Shown one piece after another: positions 48,936 to 59,614 of a stretch of DNA of 64,000 nucleotides (position 1 is the first letter of the stretch; each line of letters opens with the position of its first letter). The DNA lies in NCBI RefSeq assembly GCF_010093595.1, contig NW_022985457.1, forward strand, positions 358,844 through 422,843, written 5' to 3'. The DNA is from Mytilinidion resinicola (lineage: Eukaryota; Ascomycota; Dothideomycetes; Mytilinidiales; Mytilinidiaceae). The notes beneath the pieces are model-generated. The model was not told the origin of the DNA and ran no database searches. It saw only the letters and a program-made list of their open reading frames with translations. The position numbers and the translations under genes are program-made.

Positions 48936-50122
48936 TCTCGTCTACGAACGACTACGAAAAATACCATCATCGTTGCCCAGCTTCCACCAGCAATCCCATC
49001 ATCACCTATCCTGGAAGCAATTCCGCGACATGAATCACGACCAATGGTCATCCTTATTACTGTATACCCTTCATCCAGGCCCTCCTTCATATGGAAGCGT
49101 GTTCTCTCTGCGAATACCCACTACACAGCATTTCCATGGTGACATCTGCATTTTCGGAGGCGCATTTTTTTCTCTTTCTTTGGTGGCTCCGTTCACTTGT
49201 GTGGTTCTCTGTAGGATCTTATGGCCTGCATTGTTTAGCGTCGCTGGTGGTTTTACCGCAAAAACAGGTATAGATGCCTTGATGCTTGTGCACTTGGGAG
49301 GTGTCGGGAGTATTTTGTATTGGGGCATGGTGTGGTCTCTGTCATGGACTCATAGCTTGGCATGGCTTACCTGGAAGGCGTATTTCATTGTCTAGTGTCT
49401 TATTCATAAGCATCCTAAGATACATAGAGGTTATCTACTGTTGTATTGGCATGAGCTAGAGTGGTTTTGTGGTGACTTGTGAGGCGGCTGGTGATGATTG
49501 ATACAGTGCCTTGCCAAAAGTCTGGGCGCAGTTTCTTGCAACTGTTTGAGGTGCTTCGGCGCATTCTAAACGTTTTTAGAAGACGTAAAGTCCCTAAGAG
49601 CTAAATTAGAGAAGTTTCACACGCTGACAGTCGGCCTTCTTGCCGCTGTTTGTGGTGCTTCAGCACCTCATGTGCCTAAACTTGTGTCTTAGCTGGAGTA
49701 CTGTATGATGAAGTAGTTTGATGTTCCGATACACCATCCCAAGCATTAGAATATCAGATGGATTCGGAATATGTGTGTGCAATGCTGCATAATGTCAGCT
49801 TTAGAAAATCACGTAACTTACAGCAATCAATGCTGGTACAAACAGGGCGCTCATATATGTACATGATGTTCGCATTTCCTCAATGCTCAGACGCTACGGC
49901 CTGCAAACTAACACATAAGATGTAACCCCGATGATATAAACCCGCAACTGAGCTATATACATTCATCGTTGTGAGATCGTCGCTCAGCCTTATTCTATGG
50001 CGAACGCTTAGCTTTTTTAAGGCAGCCGCCTAACCACATCCACCTTCCAACAATCAACTCATACCACTCCTCTCAACCCCACTCCAACAGAACTGCATTT
50101 CTCCGCAAATCCGCTAGCAACG
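48936..50122. other. intergenic, nothing recognised
   Basis: A 157-codon plus-strand frame immediately after DBF4 is hydrophobic but lacks homology signals and is more likely 3' untranslated DNA. The rest probably contains the ATG12 promoter. No repeat called. Confidence 0.5.
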
Positions 50123-50839
50123 ATGTCCTCCCCTCCCTCCCCAGAATCGTCCGTCGCCGCCAACCTCCCCATCGAGGACGAGGAAGATGCGACGGATATC
50201 CCGCTCACGATGGCGGCGTCGGTCGTGCTGACCAGCTTACCCCGCGACGCGGCGCACGCGTTAGAAGGGGCGGGAGAGTTGGGGGTTGCGAAAGGTGCGT
50301 CCGCTGTTTCTTAATCCATTCATTATCTACCATCCATCCATGTATTTCGAGTCCACGTATCATCGTCATCCACAAGAAAAAAAAAAAGAAAAAACTATCC
50401 GCAATCTCCTCATTCTCCACGTCTCCTCGCCATAATACCATGCTTCCGTTTTCGGTTAAAGGAAGAAGAGGGGGGAAAGGCACGCCAGACACTACTAACT
50501 AGCGATGAGGTTTTTGGCAGTCCAAGTGCGCCTCCTCCCCGTCGGCGCCGCGCCCGCCCTCAAGCAGCAGAAGTTCATGATCAGGTCCTCGCAGCGCTTC
50601 GAGGTGGTGGTGTCGTCGCTGCGGAATAAGCTGAGGCTGGGGGCCCACGAGAGCTTGAATTGCTATGTGAATAGCGTGTTTGCGCCGGCGCCGGATGAGG
50701 GCGTGGGGAATTTGTGGCGGGTGAGTGATGGATGGAAAGGGGACTGGAAGAGAGGGGGGTAAGCTAACGGGGTTGAAAGTGTTTCAAGACGAATGAGGAG
50801 CTGGTGGTGGCGTATTCGATTACGCCTGCGTTTGGGTGA
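50123..50839 (+). CDS. ATG12: autophagy ubiquitin-like protein Atg12
   Basis: Ubiquitin-like modifier that is conjugated to Atg5 and, with Atg16, drives Atg8 lipidation at the phagophore. Three exons (50123-50294, 50521-50720, 50780-50839) give 143 aa. After a Ser/Pro/Asp-rich N-terminus come the core [49 protein letters not shown] and [24 protein letters not shown]. The protein ends in Gly, as needed for Atg7 activation, with no residues to trim. Exon 2 starts with the two bases that complete the Val codon, and the last intron ends just before TGTTTCAAG. The first intron contains a poly-A run. Confidence 0.95.
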
Positions 50840-51249
50840 ATGAGTGGACTGGGTGGGGAGCGGAGACGAGGTTGGGGCGTTTTATGGCGTTTTTTTTTGG
50901 GGGGGGGGATGGTCAGGTTGAGCATTAGCGGCTTGGGCATTGCGTAGGCGTAGTTCGTCTGGTTATCAAGCAACTTTCGATATCAGGATCTATTTTCTTG
51001 CGTTCTCTGGTGGAAAAGAGGGGACCATGTGTGCACGGAGTCTTGTACGTAGCGTGGGTGCTTTTGTGAATACTTCCACGAGTTGTCTGCGAAACTGATC
51101 GTTCGTACGGTTCATCTCGTTGATACTTGGAACTACGTTGCGTGGTTTTCGAACGGGGGAGCCCCCGTGTGGCGCGAAGTGGAATCGGTTCAACTGGAAG
51201 CTGTGATCATGGAGCTGATCTAAGGTTAGAGAAAATAAGACTTCGGGTG
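50840..51249. other. 3' intergenic region, nothing recognised
   Basis: Contains a T/G-rich stretch near 50890 and no gene. Confidence 0.5.
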
Positions 51250-51597
51250 CGGTGTAAATCAGAGCGGTGATTCAAGGATACAGATGTTGTTAGGGCTGCC
51301 TCGCTGCGGCACCTCGGACGGTGTCATCCGTTGAGAAAGATTGGACCTAGTTTAGGACTTCAAGTTAAGGGACATTCAGCTACAGCGCGATACGGAGCGA
51401 TGACCAGAACTGAGAAATCTCTGTAGGAGTGTCTCACTGGGCCACCTCAGACGGTGTCATTCATCGCGAAAGAGTGAACCTGCTTTAGGGACTCCAGGTC
51501 GGGGTAGATTCAGCTACAGTGCAATTTGGAGCGGTGATTAGAGGGTAGCAACGGCGTTGGGTTGCCTCACTGGGACATCTCAGACAGTGTCATCACA
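51250..51597. repeat. diverged tandem repeat, about 130-bp unit, about 2.5 copies
   Basis: Related blocks begin near 51298, 51430 and 51566, with the recurring order GGACATCTCAGAC-type box, TGTCATC, TTTAGG.ACTCCAGGT and ATTCAGCTACAG. Differences include many transitions. The array does not encode an obvious protein and lies between the 3' ends of ATG12 and the pantothenate gene. Confidence 0.6.
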
Positions 51598-51790
51598 ATA
51601 CAAACGAAGTGCTCATATGTTACGAATCGGTTGTAAGTTTTCATTCTATCCTATCCATTATTTTGTGCTCTCAATGCATTGAAAATGCTCCAACCAACGA
51701 CGGCATTTGCGCGCTCAATATGCAAAACCAGGGTATCCAAAACTTCTATACGCTTTTAATGAATTCGCCGCCTTTTTCAACTAATCGTCC

Positions 51791-52884
51791 TCACAATTTC
51801 TCCCTCTTTTCTGAGATTATCTTCTCGAACTCAGCCAGCTCCTTTGCCGGCATGGGGTAGGTATGCTCTTTCGCTGGATATTCCCGACTCTTGACCTCTT
51901 TTCCGTAAGTTTGAATAGCACTCATGCTCTCTGCCCATACGTTGCCGTATTGTTTCACGAACTTAGGGAGGAAGCGGCCGGGTGGGAAATTTCCAGACAT
52001 GTCGACCTGTACGAGAACCTGGCCCGAGCAGCCGTTTCCAGCGCCGATTCCGATGGTGGGGATGCTAAGTTCACCAGTGACGATGGCAGCGACCTCAGCC
52101 GGCACTGCCTCGAGGACTACGGCGAAAGCGCCGGCAGCCTGTACGGCGAGGGCGTCTTGAAGGAGGGAAACGGCCGAGGCGGTTGATTTCCCTTGTACGC
52201 GGAAACCGCCGAGAGCGTTTTGGCGTTGAGGTGTGAGACCTATGTGGGCAAGGACCGGTATGCCGGCACGGGTAATAGCGGCGATGGTGGGAGCCATTTC
52301 CGCCCCTCCTTCTAACTTGACGGACTTCACTCGACCTTCTTTTATGACGCGGATAGCGGAGGTGACGGCTTGCTCGGGGGAGACTTCGTAGGAGCCCATG
52401 GGTAGATCACCGACCTGAGAGGAGGTTAGAGTTGATTTAGTGTGAACAAGAGATAGACGGGTGAGCATACAGTAAAGGCAGACTTGGTAGCTCGTGCGAC
52501 AGAGCGACAATGAAGCAGCATTTCTTCTAGCAGTACTTCGCTCGTGTCTTCCATACCTAGTGCAACCATAGCGAGACTGTCACCAACGAGTATCATGTCC
52601 ATGCCAGCGTGGTCGGCGACGTGTCCACTTGGGAAGTCGTGAGCGGTGATCATAGTTATGGGCTCGTTCTTGCGGTATAGCGACTGCAGGGTGTTGATGG
52701 TGACGGGCTTGCGGACTTGGGCTGGAGCAGCACCCATAGGTGAATGTGAGCTATGTCTAGTCTGGGCAGCTGGCGACAGCAAGGTTTGCGATATTGCGAC
52801 CGGCAGCGAGGGTCTCCATCGTGGTGAAGACGTCAAACTCCGAAGTGAAGAAGTTGGGATAAGACGAGTCAAGGCACGCGACAT
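51791..52884 (-). CDS. ECM31: ketopantoate hydroxymethyltransferase (PanB/Ecm31)
   Basis: Adds a hydroxymethyl group from methylene-tetrahydrofolate to 2-oxoisovalerate, the first committed step of pantothenate and CoA synthesis. Two exons (52884-52471 and 52414-51791, with a 56-bp phase-0 intron) encode 345 aa. The first 50 residues are Arg/Ser-rich and look like a mitochondrial presequence. The TIM-barrel core shows MITAHDFPSGHVADHAGMDM, VGDSLAMVALGMEDT, VGDLPMGSYEVSPEQA, LEGGAEMAP, LTPQ and IPTIGIGAG. All the residues expected for metal and substrate binding (VGDS, GDLPMGSY, catalytic LE after VVLEAVP) are present. The gene diverges from UBC8 and shares a roughly 950-bp promoter region with it. 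Confidence 0.95.
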
Positions 52885-53837
52885 GGCGATGTCGGGTGGG
52901 TATTTGCGGCGAAGCGTGGTGGATGAGGCTTCTCCAGAGAATTCGAGGAGGCGAGAGAAACAGGATTCCGGGCCATGGCGGACGTGCGGAGTCTTGTTTT
53001 AAATGGCGAGGTTCGTGATGTTTTCTGCAGCGCAGAGGAGAGAACGAAGGCGGGATCCGTGGGTGTTTTGTTCAGCTTTCCAGGGCCTCGGTCCGGTGCT
53101 TGTCGGAGAATGGAGTCAGCGCGCGCCCAGACTCAGCGCCTCTTTGTTCGACATCCCCGAGGTCGTCGTTTGCGGCGTGGTGGAGTCACAGTGTGTTTGT
53201 CGAGACGAGGCCACTGCGAGGCTGGCTTCTGTGTGTGGTGTTGCACCGTGATGGCAGAGCTCTGAGGTTTCCCTGCAAGCCGCCCTATTGGTAAAACTCA
53301 CCACCAAAACTTGCCAGATAGCAGTCGGCTTTCTCTTCCGAATCGTACATATGCATAGTAATGCTACCCATACCTATCCGCAAGACACCTCCACGTGATG
53401 TATCGCGGGGTCTCGGGCCAGACTTGACAAGTGGTCCCCGTGACTTCCGCCGTCGCCGCCTGCTTGCGTGACTCTGCAGCTGCCAGCATCATCCTCCATT
53501 GCCTCTACGAGCCTCTCTACCGTGAGATAGCCTCCTAGACCACTGCTGCCAGCCGTCAACCGCCTCATCTGCCGCCTCCCATTGATCCAGCTCTCACTTC
53601 TGCATAGACTCACTCCATCCAGCCATACCCCGCCAACAGAGCGCCCCTCTACTTCGCTGGCGAACCAACTGCATATATCCCGCCCGCAGCACCCGCCGAG
53701 CTTGCCTGGAATACACTGAACTTCTCTGAGTGCTGAAAACCTTCCTGGAGCTTGGGAAAGAACACGAACTCTCCCACCAGCTTCTTTGCCCGTACGAGAT
53801 CCACGGAAGAATAAGTGGATAGCCAGAGCCCGACAAG
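52885..53837. promoter_or_regulatory. shared divergent promoter region of ECM31 and UBC8
   Basis: The two starts are 953 bp apart and transcribed in opposite directions. Several frames stay open because of base composition, but none has domain features. No specific operator assigned. Confidence 0.4.
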
Positions 53838-54915
53838 ATGAGCAGCCCAAAGAGACGTATCGAGACGGATGTAGGTGGATCCCGCGCACTATCTGTAGCT
53901 ATGGGAAGCACAAAGACTAACGAGCTTTCTTGCGGCGTGTTCAGGTCATGAAGTAAGTCACTACATTCCGCTGGTGATGATGAACTCCGCTAACGAGAAT
54001 AGGATGTACGTCTACTACGCGCTCCCCCACCTTCCTACCACGTCGCATATATCTGAACAATAGGCTGAGACTTGCGTAGGCTGATGAGCGATTATGAAGT
54101 CACTCTGGTCAATGACAATAGTACGTTGGAAATCCCCGGTCCAGGCTCCGCAGATGGAAGCTAACCTGGCGCAGTGTTCGTTATACCATCCTACCACTAA
54201 CTACACTATTCGGCTTCCACACAGTCCTAACGGCACCATAGGCAAGAATTCTATGTGCGATTCAAGGGTCCTGAAGAGAGTCGGTGTTCCCCTATGTTCT
54301 CCTCGATACTCATTTACTAATACTAACACAGCACCCTTCGCCGGGGGTCTCTGGAAGATCCACGTCGAACTCCCCGACCAATACCCCTACAAGAGCCCCA
54401 GTATCGGCTTCGTGAATCGGATATTCCACCCCAACATCGACGAGTTGTATGACCCCTGTCCTGGAACCCTAAGACTGCAACTAACACCCGTGAAGGTCGG
54501 GCTCCGTATGCCTGGATGTCATCAACCAGACCTGGTCACCAATGTATGACATGATCAACATCTTCGAAGTCTTCCTTCCGCAACTTCTCCGCTACCCGAA
54601 CCCCACCGACCCGTTGAATGGCGAGGCTGCTGCGTTGCTGATGCGGGAGCCGAAGAGTTATGATGCAAAGGTGAAGGGTGAGTAGCCGCCTTCTTGCCCT
54701 GGGAAGTCACAATACGTGGACTTCTTTTGACAGTTTTCCCACTTCTATTCGAACCATCTACTTATGAATTCGCAGAGTATGTCGCCAAATATGCCTCGAA
54801 AGATGCTGCCGACGAAGCCGACGAAGAAAGCGACCTTGACGACGAAATGAGCTCCGTCGGTAGCTACGCGTCAGGCGAAGACGAGGAGCCCGCTGGCAAC
54901 ATGGAGGAGATCTAG
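53838..54915 (+). CDS. UBC8: ubiquitin-conjugating enzyme E2, Ubc8/UBE2H type
   Basis: E2 that in yeast works with the GID/CTLH ligase, which removes gluconeogenic enzymes. The model has nine exons: 53838-53870, 53945-53952 (8 nt), 54003-54005 (3 nt), 54080-54120, 54175 (1 nt), 54242-54279, 54332-54446, 54496-54677 and 54776-54915. These sum to 561 nt, giving 186 aa in one frame. The product starts [14 protein letters not shown], continues [12 protein letters not shown] and [13 protein letters not shown], then [22 protein letters not shown], and has the catalytic Cys in [15 protein letters not shown], with the HPN box (FHPNID) just upstream. The acidic Ser/Asp/Glu tail is typical of this E2. 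The 3-nt exon adds one Met; skipping it stays in frame. The 1-nt exon (T) is needed to make the ATG codon before QEFYV, because a single intron would shift the frame. All introns are GT-AG and CTAAC-like branch sites are visible. Confidence 0.9.
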
Positions 54916-55970
54916 CCTCCCCTCATGCCCTTTCCACTTTGGCGTTCATTCTACATATATCCCCAGCATCTTACGAGGCACCAGCGTCAGTGTGTCTCGA
55001 TTTCAGCTCGAGTCCGTCTACAGCCACACTACCATATTCCCTTTCTTCGTGAATAGCGGCAACGCACGATTTGCGTTCTTTCAGCTCGGCCCACGGGTTC
55101 TAGGCGTTTGCATGGGAGTTTCATGTTCCTGGCTTTTACCTTGGCACGAATCCACGTGCCTGGGTGTCGGGTTTATGGGGGTAACTTGGATTGGATTGGA
55201 ATGGGTCGCGTGGTTGGATTTTATTGCTTTGTCCTATCTTTTTCCACTTCGTCGTCTCTGTCGGGTTCTTCCAGTTAGAGGAATACGGTGGTGAGGGAAT
55301 CATGCACAAGGTAATGCGGTGCCAGCTTGGAACTAGGCTGGACCTGCTTTTAGCAACCGGTCAGTATGCTCCGAGGCCACCGAGCCATGAATGGACACAG
55401 AATTCTTTACTCTCTACTCCGCATTTCCTTCGGCTGCGCGGGACTAACCGAACCGTCTCTCTTACGCTGTTCGCTGATCAGTGATGCCTGATTAGTTTTC
55501 AAGGCCACCTAGGTACGCTAACGCTAAGCTCTACAAGGTATTGGGTATATTTGACTGCGGTCTAGTCCAAATTATGATGGGTTTCAACGGCGGACATGTC
55601 ATCCGCGCCGAAGTATAGAGTCTGTGCTAGACCACAATAGGAAGTGGGTATCTGTTTGCGCGGCATGCAATGCTTTGAACACACCACGGTCTGATTGGTT
55701 CAGGCCGACACCCACTGCCTATTCGAGGTTAGCTTTCCCAATGCCCACCTTTTCCTTATGCCTCATGCTCAAGCACACATTCAGCAGGCATTTGGATTTC
55801 TAATAATGCAGCATTGCGTATCTTGGCCGGAGCTCCTGGGGCCCTTCTTTGAAAAGTACTTAAAGCCCACATTCTGCAGCGAACAACTGCTCTTTTCATC
55901 TCATTGCCCCAGCATTACTTCTCCACCTCCTCTCGAATAAATCGGCTCTTATACAACCAAAGTGCACATC
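54916..55970. other. intergenic, nothing recognised
   Basis: 3' flank of UBC8 and promoter of the oxidoreductase gene. Short frames occur without domains. Confidence 0.5.
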
Positions 55971-57047
55971 ATGGCCTCTCCCTCCGTCATCCTCATCGGT
56001 GCAAGCGGCTGGCTCGGCAACTACGTCTCCCTCGAATTCCTCCGCAACCGCTCTAGCTTCACCCGCCTTGCCATTCTCACCGAAGAACACAAACGCCACA
56101 AGTTCGCAGACGTGGAAGCTAAAGGCTTCGAACTCATCATCGGGTCCTATACCGATGCTGCCTCATTCAAAGGTATGTCTACCCCTCCCTTCCCCCCCCC
56201 CCCCCCCGGCCCTCCTCTCTTCTCCGTGCCACTCACGGCACTACAACCCAGGTTTCGACACCGTCATCTCCCTTCTCGGCAACCTCGTCATGAAAGACCA
56301 ACCCGCCATCATCGACGCCGCCATCGCCGCGGGAGTCACGGAATTCTACCCCTCCGAGTACGGCAGCGACGGCCACCAAGGCGAGTTCCTCAGCAACGGC
56401 TACTGGCGCGAGAAACAGCGCACGGTGGCGCACCTGCGCGCCGTGGTCCCACAGCACGCGAGCTTCAACTACAGCGTCGTGATGACGGGCCACTTTGTCG
56501 AGTTCGCGCTGATGCCGCTGTTTGGCGTTGATATCGCGAAGCACACGTTTGAGTTGTATGGCAGCCCGGGGAGGGCGGGCGAGTGGACGTCCGCGAGGGA
56601 GTGAGTTTGCATTTTTCTTTTTTGGTTTGGATTTGCTTCGTGTGTTGGGGGGAAAGGGGCTGATGCGTGTGTGTGTGCAGTGCCGCGAAGTATATTGTGC
56701 AGTCTACGCTCCTCCCGAAGAGCGAGAGCAGGGAGCGCTGGTTCCGCGTCCCGGGGGGGTTGTATACTTGGCGGGAGGTGATTGCGACGCTGGAGAAGGT
56801 GCAGGGGGTGAAGTATACGTGTACGTATTTGTCGCAGCAGGAGGCGGTCGATAAGGCCGAGGCGTGTAGGAAGGCGGGGGATGTGGATGGGGAGTTGGCT
56901 TTTTTGTTGAAGAAAAATTTGGGGGAGCTGGGTGTGGTGGGGGTGCCGCAGCCGTGGGATAATGAGGTGTTTGGGTTTGAGCCAGAGGGGTTCGAGCAGG
57001 CGGTGAGGAGGATTTTGGAGGAGAGGAGCGAGGGGCTGCAGGAGTGA
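55971..57047 (+). CDS. NmrA/isoflavone-reductase-like NAD(P)-binding oxidoreductase
   Basis: Three exons (55971-56172, 56252-56600, 56681-57047) encode 305 aa. The N-terminal Rossmann motif is VILIGASGWLGNYV, a GxxGxxG of the atypical short-chain dehydrogenase type. GFDTVISLLGN, formed across the first splice, and EFYPSEYGSDG follow; EFYPSEYG corresponds to the RF(I/L)PSEFG motif of isoflavone-reductase-like proteins. GGLYTWREVIATLEK is in the C-terminal substrate domain. Members are either NADPH-dependent reductases of phenolic or secondary metabolites or redox-sensing regulators such as NmrA; which applies here is not readable. The first intron contains an unusual run of about 15 C residues, and the second ends in a GT-repeat tract before the acceptor. 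Confidence 0.87.
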
Positions 57048-57280
57048 GTGGACGGGGATTCGGGGGGTTTGAGGGGGGTTGGTGTGGTTGGCGCCAGGTG
57101 AGCTGTCAGAACTAATCTCAGCTCACTACTAAACGACGAGTCTCTCATATTCGATCTGATCCACAAATTCAGTACATGGGCCGTTCCCTACATATTTGCT
57201 TCCATTATTCCCATTACTCCCATTACTACAAAGTCGAAGTATGAATTCAATCTGCTCCTCCTTGTCTCTTCCACGCGGCA

Positions 57281-58687
57281 TCATCTTTTCCGCCTCGCGT
57301 TTTTCGGTTTCTGGGCACTCTTTGTCGCCTTACCGGGTGGCAGCTTTGGTGCTTCATCGCCGACTGTCTTGTCCCTTGCCTGCTTGTCCCTTGCCTGCTT
57401 GTCGTTTTTCGCTTTTTTGGGTGTCTCTGGGTCTTTCTTGCGTGCCGCGTTTCTGTCTATTTCCTTTAGGGCGTTATTCTTCGCTTTCGCCTTTGGCTCT
57501 GGATTAGCGTTTCTCTTCGCTTCGTCCTTCTTCCCTTCTCCCGATGGCTTAGAAACTCCATTGCAACCCCCGTTTGCGACGTTGCTCTCCTCGTCCTTCT
57601 TTTCATCACCTTTCTCCACTCTCCTCTGTCCCCTCAAACTTCCGTTACCAGCCCTGGTTCTGCCGGATCCCCTCTCACCCTCATGCTTCACTCCTTTGCC
57701 CCCTTTGCCCTCCAAATTCGGCTTCTGGTTATGGGCTCCCTCCCTCAGATTCTCCACCTGCTCTCTATTCCTCTCCGCCTCTCCCAACGCCCTCTTTCTC
57801 TCCCTCATTTCTCTCTGCCTCACCCCCTTGCCATGATTTCTGTCCGCCAGCACCTGCATCAGCTTCATAAGCCGCCTAACGTCCAAATACCCCCCGGTGT
57901 CGACTCTATCATCCACCAAGATCGCCACGCTCTCCGTCCAATCCTGCGGCGTCGCCAGCGGCGTCAGCCCCCGCGTAATGACAGCCTTATCCTCCGCAGA
58001 TGGCTCGTCGTAGCAATACCAATCCCGCGGAACCCACGCCAGAAGCGCTAGCGCCACTGGCATCGCGAATGCCCGACCATAGAGCTCTGCGACCTGTTTG
58101 CACGCTCCGAAGATCACATCTGGGCCGCTCACTTCCAGCTTCGCCGGCGGCGAATGACGCCCTGCCTGCTCGTCACGCAGCAGGTATTCATACTCCTTAG
58201 GGTCCTCCCCCAGCGCCCTCAGCCCGGCGGCCTCGAGCGCCGTCACCGGCACAGCTTTGTACCCGTCTCCGCCAATGGGGCCGTGGGCGAGGTACTCGTG
58301 GGGCCCCCAGTCGAGCAGCTGCGGCGCGTGCCACACCTTAACGCTGCTCCCGAGGACCTTGGTGTCGAGGATGGCCAGGTGGCTGCTTGGTTCGCGACGG
58401 GCGTAGGAGAGCGCGACGCTGATGCTCGCGGCCCAGGAGCTGAGCTCGGTCTCTGGGAGCAAGCCGCCCCCGTAATGGGATACGGCCATGGTATGGAGCT
58501 GGTCGTAGGTCAAGTTGTACACGTTTTTGTGGCCGCGGCCACGGTTGAAGGCGTGTGGGCAGACGCCGTCTACGGTGTTCAGGCCGGCTGCACCGCCGCC
58601 GGATAGAGCGCACCAGCCGCGGAAGAGATAGCGGGGGATGGTGGTTTTGCTCAGGTGTTTGAGCCGGGCTTTGTTTTTCTGGTCCAT
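57281..58687 (-). CDS. DUF7587-like protein with Lys-rich tail
   Basis: Single exon, 468 aa, from the ATG at 58687. The N-terminal 260 residues match the pattern I associate with fungal DUF7587 proteins: IPRYLFRGWCALSGGG, LNTVDGVCPHAF, LSSWAASISVALSYA, SHLAILDTKVL and VKVWHAPQL. The RGW...SSWAAS arrangement is reminiscent of ADP-ribosyltransferase-like folds, but the catalytic residues are not established. From about residue 295 the protein becomes a long, low-complexity, Lys/Glu/Arg/Asn-rich tail with several KKD/KARDKQ repeats (DKQARDKQARDK) and a basic end, likely nuclear-localising. It stands next to transposon remnants and converges with the oxidoreductase gene. Confidence 0.75.
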   Translation of the reverse strand: MDQKNKARLKHLSKTTIPRYLFRGWCALSGGGAAGLNTVDGVCPHAFNRGRGHKNVYNLTYDQLHTMAVSHYGGGLLPETELSSWAASISVALSYARREPSSHLAILDTKVLGSSVKVWHAPQLLDWGPHEYLAHGPIGGDGYKAVPVTALEAAGLRALGEDPKEYEYLLRDEQAGRHSPPAKLEVSGPDVIFGACKQVAELYGRAFAMPVALALLAWVPRDWYCYDEPSAEDKAVITRGLTPLATPQDWTESVAILVDDRVDTGGYLDVRRLMKLMQVLADRNHGKGVRQREMRERKRALGEAERNREQVENLREGAHNQKPNLEGKGGKGVKHEGERGSGRTRAGNGSLRGQRRVEKGDEKKDEESNVANGGCNGVSKPSGEGKKDEAKRNANPEPKAKAKNNALKEIDRNAARKKDPETPKKAKNDKQARDKQARDKTVGDEAPKLPPGKATKSAQKPKNARRKR

Positions 58688-58894
58688 GGTGAGCAGTGTG
58701 GTTGGTAAACGGGCGGCAGGCTTAACTAGAGAGCAGATTGATTGGATTTAATATAGAATTGGGGGAGGGATGAACGCACACCCCCTAATCACTCCGCGCA
58801 CAACCCCCCCTCCCCCTCTTGGCGCTTCACAACCTTCTAATTGGCTCAGAGCAGCGTGGAGCTTCCTCCGGGCATTCACCTTTACATCTCTCTG

Positions 58895-59000
58895 CACGTG
58901 ATGCTATACGCGAGGCCGTACGTGAGCTTGCACGTGAGCTTGTACGTGAGCTCGTATGTAAGCTTGTACGTGAGCTCGTACGTGAGGCTATGCATGAGGC
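58895..59000. repeat. subterminal ACGTGAGCT-type repeat array
   Basis: About ten repeats of a 12-bp-like unit (GTACGTGAGCTC and variants), alternately direct and palindromic (ACGT, GAGCTC, GTAC), lie between the transposon terminus and the transposase fragment. The same kind of array occurs near 63350-63510 in the related element. These are typical subterminal transposase-binding repeats. Confidence 0.7.
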
Positions 59001-59614
59001 TATTCTCGATTGCCTGGTTGTATTGTTCTTGGACGGCCGGCTCGATCTGTTCCGGTAACAACTTTTGCAGCTGTTGCGATAACACCCATTTGGAAGCCAG
59101 TCTCATCAAAGTTCCAGGTATCATCATCCTGAATTCCGTATTGCATCTTTGTATCATGTACACGCTTATACCAGCCTCGAATAATAACTGGATCTTCGCA
59201 TTTGGCCCGTTGATAATCGTACTTGCAATTGAATTTGGATTGTAGATCGTTGTGGCGCTTTAGAAAGGTTGACACCCAATTTATGCCGATGGGTTTGGCG
59301 GGTCCACGCTGCGCAGCTAATAATGCAGCCATCTGCCGTACAACCTCAATTCGTGGCGGCATACCGCGTTGATCTCTTGATAGAATCCACTGCTTAAGGC
59401 TCTCTTCTTGTGCTGGTGTAAGACGGCGATTTGGCGCGTTGTGACCGCGTTGAGGTTGAATACCGGCATCGCGTCGCCGTAGTGTATTTGGGGCAACGTC
59501 GAATAGCTTCGCAGCTGTCTCGAGGGTTTTTACTTGGCCCATTTTGTATGCCTGGAAAGCAAGAGCTAATCTGCCCTCTTTGTGTAGGAGTTTATGTTGT
59601 TGTGGTGTAGCCAT
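59000..59614 (-). pseudogene. pogo/Fot1-type transposase, N-terminal fragment
   Basis: From the ATG at 59614 the frame gives about 204 aa. It has a helix-turn-helix of the Psq type (ALAFQAYKMGQVKTLETAAK), a CENP-B-type DNA-binding region (RLTPAQEESLKQWILSRDQR, GINWVSTFLKRHNDLQSK) and the first acidic residue of the DDE catalytic domain in WNFDETGFQMG. The frame stops at TAG (59000-59002), exactly where the subterminal repeats begin. The rest of the catalytic domain (usually another 250-300 aa) is gone, which points to an internal deletion. Confidence 0.85.

Noticed and set aside
48922..49395. 157-codon hydrophobic frame after DBF4
   Set aside because: Begins a few bases before the DBF4 stop and lacks family signals; more likely 3' untranslated DNA.
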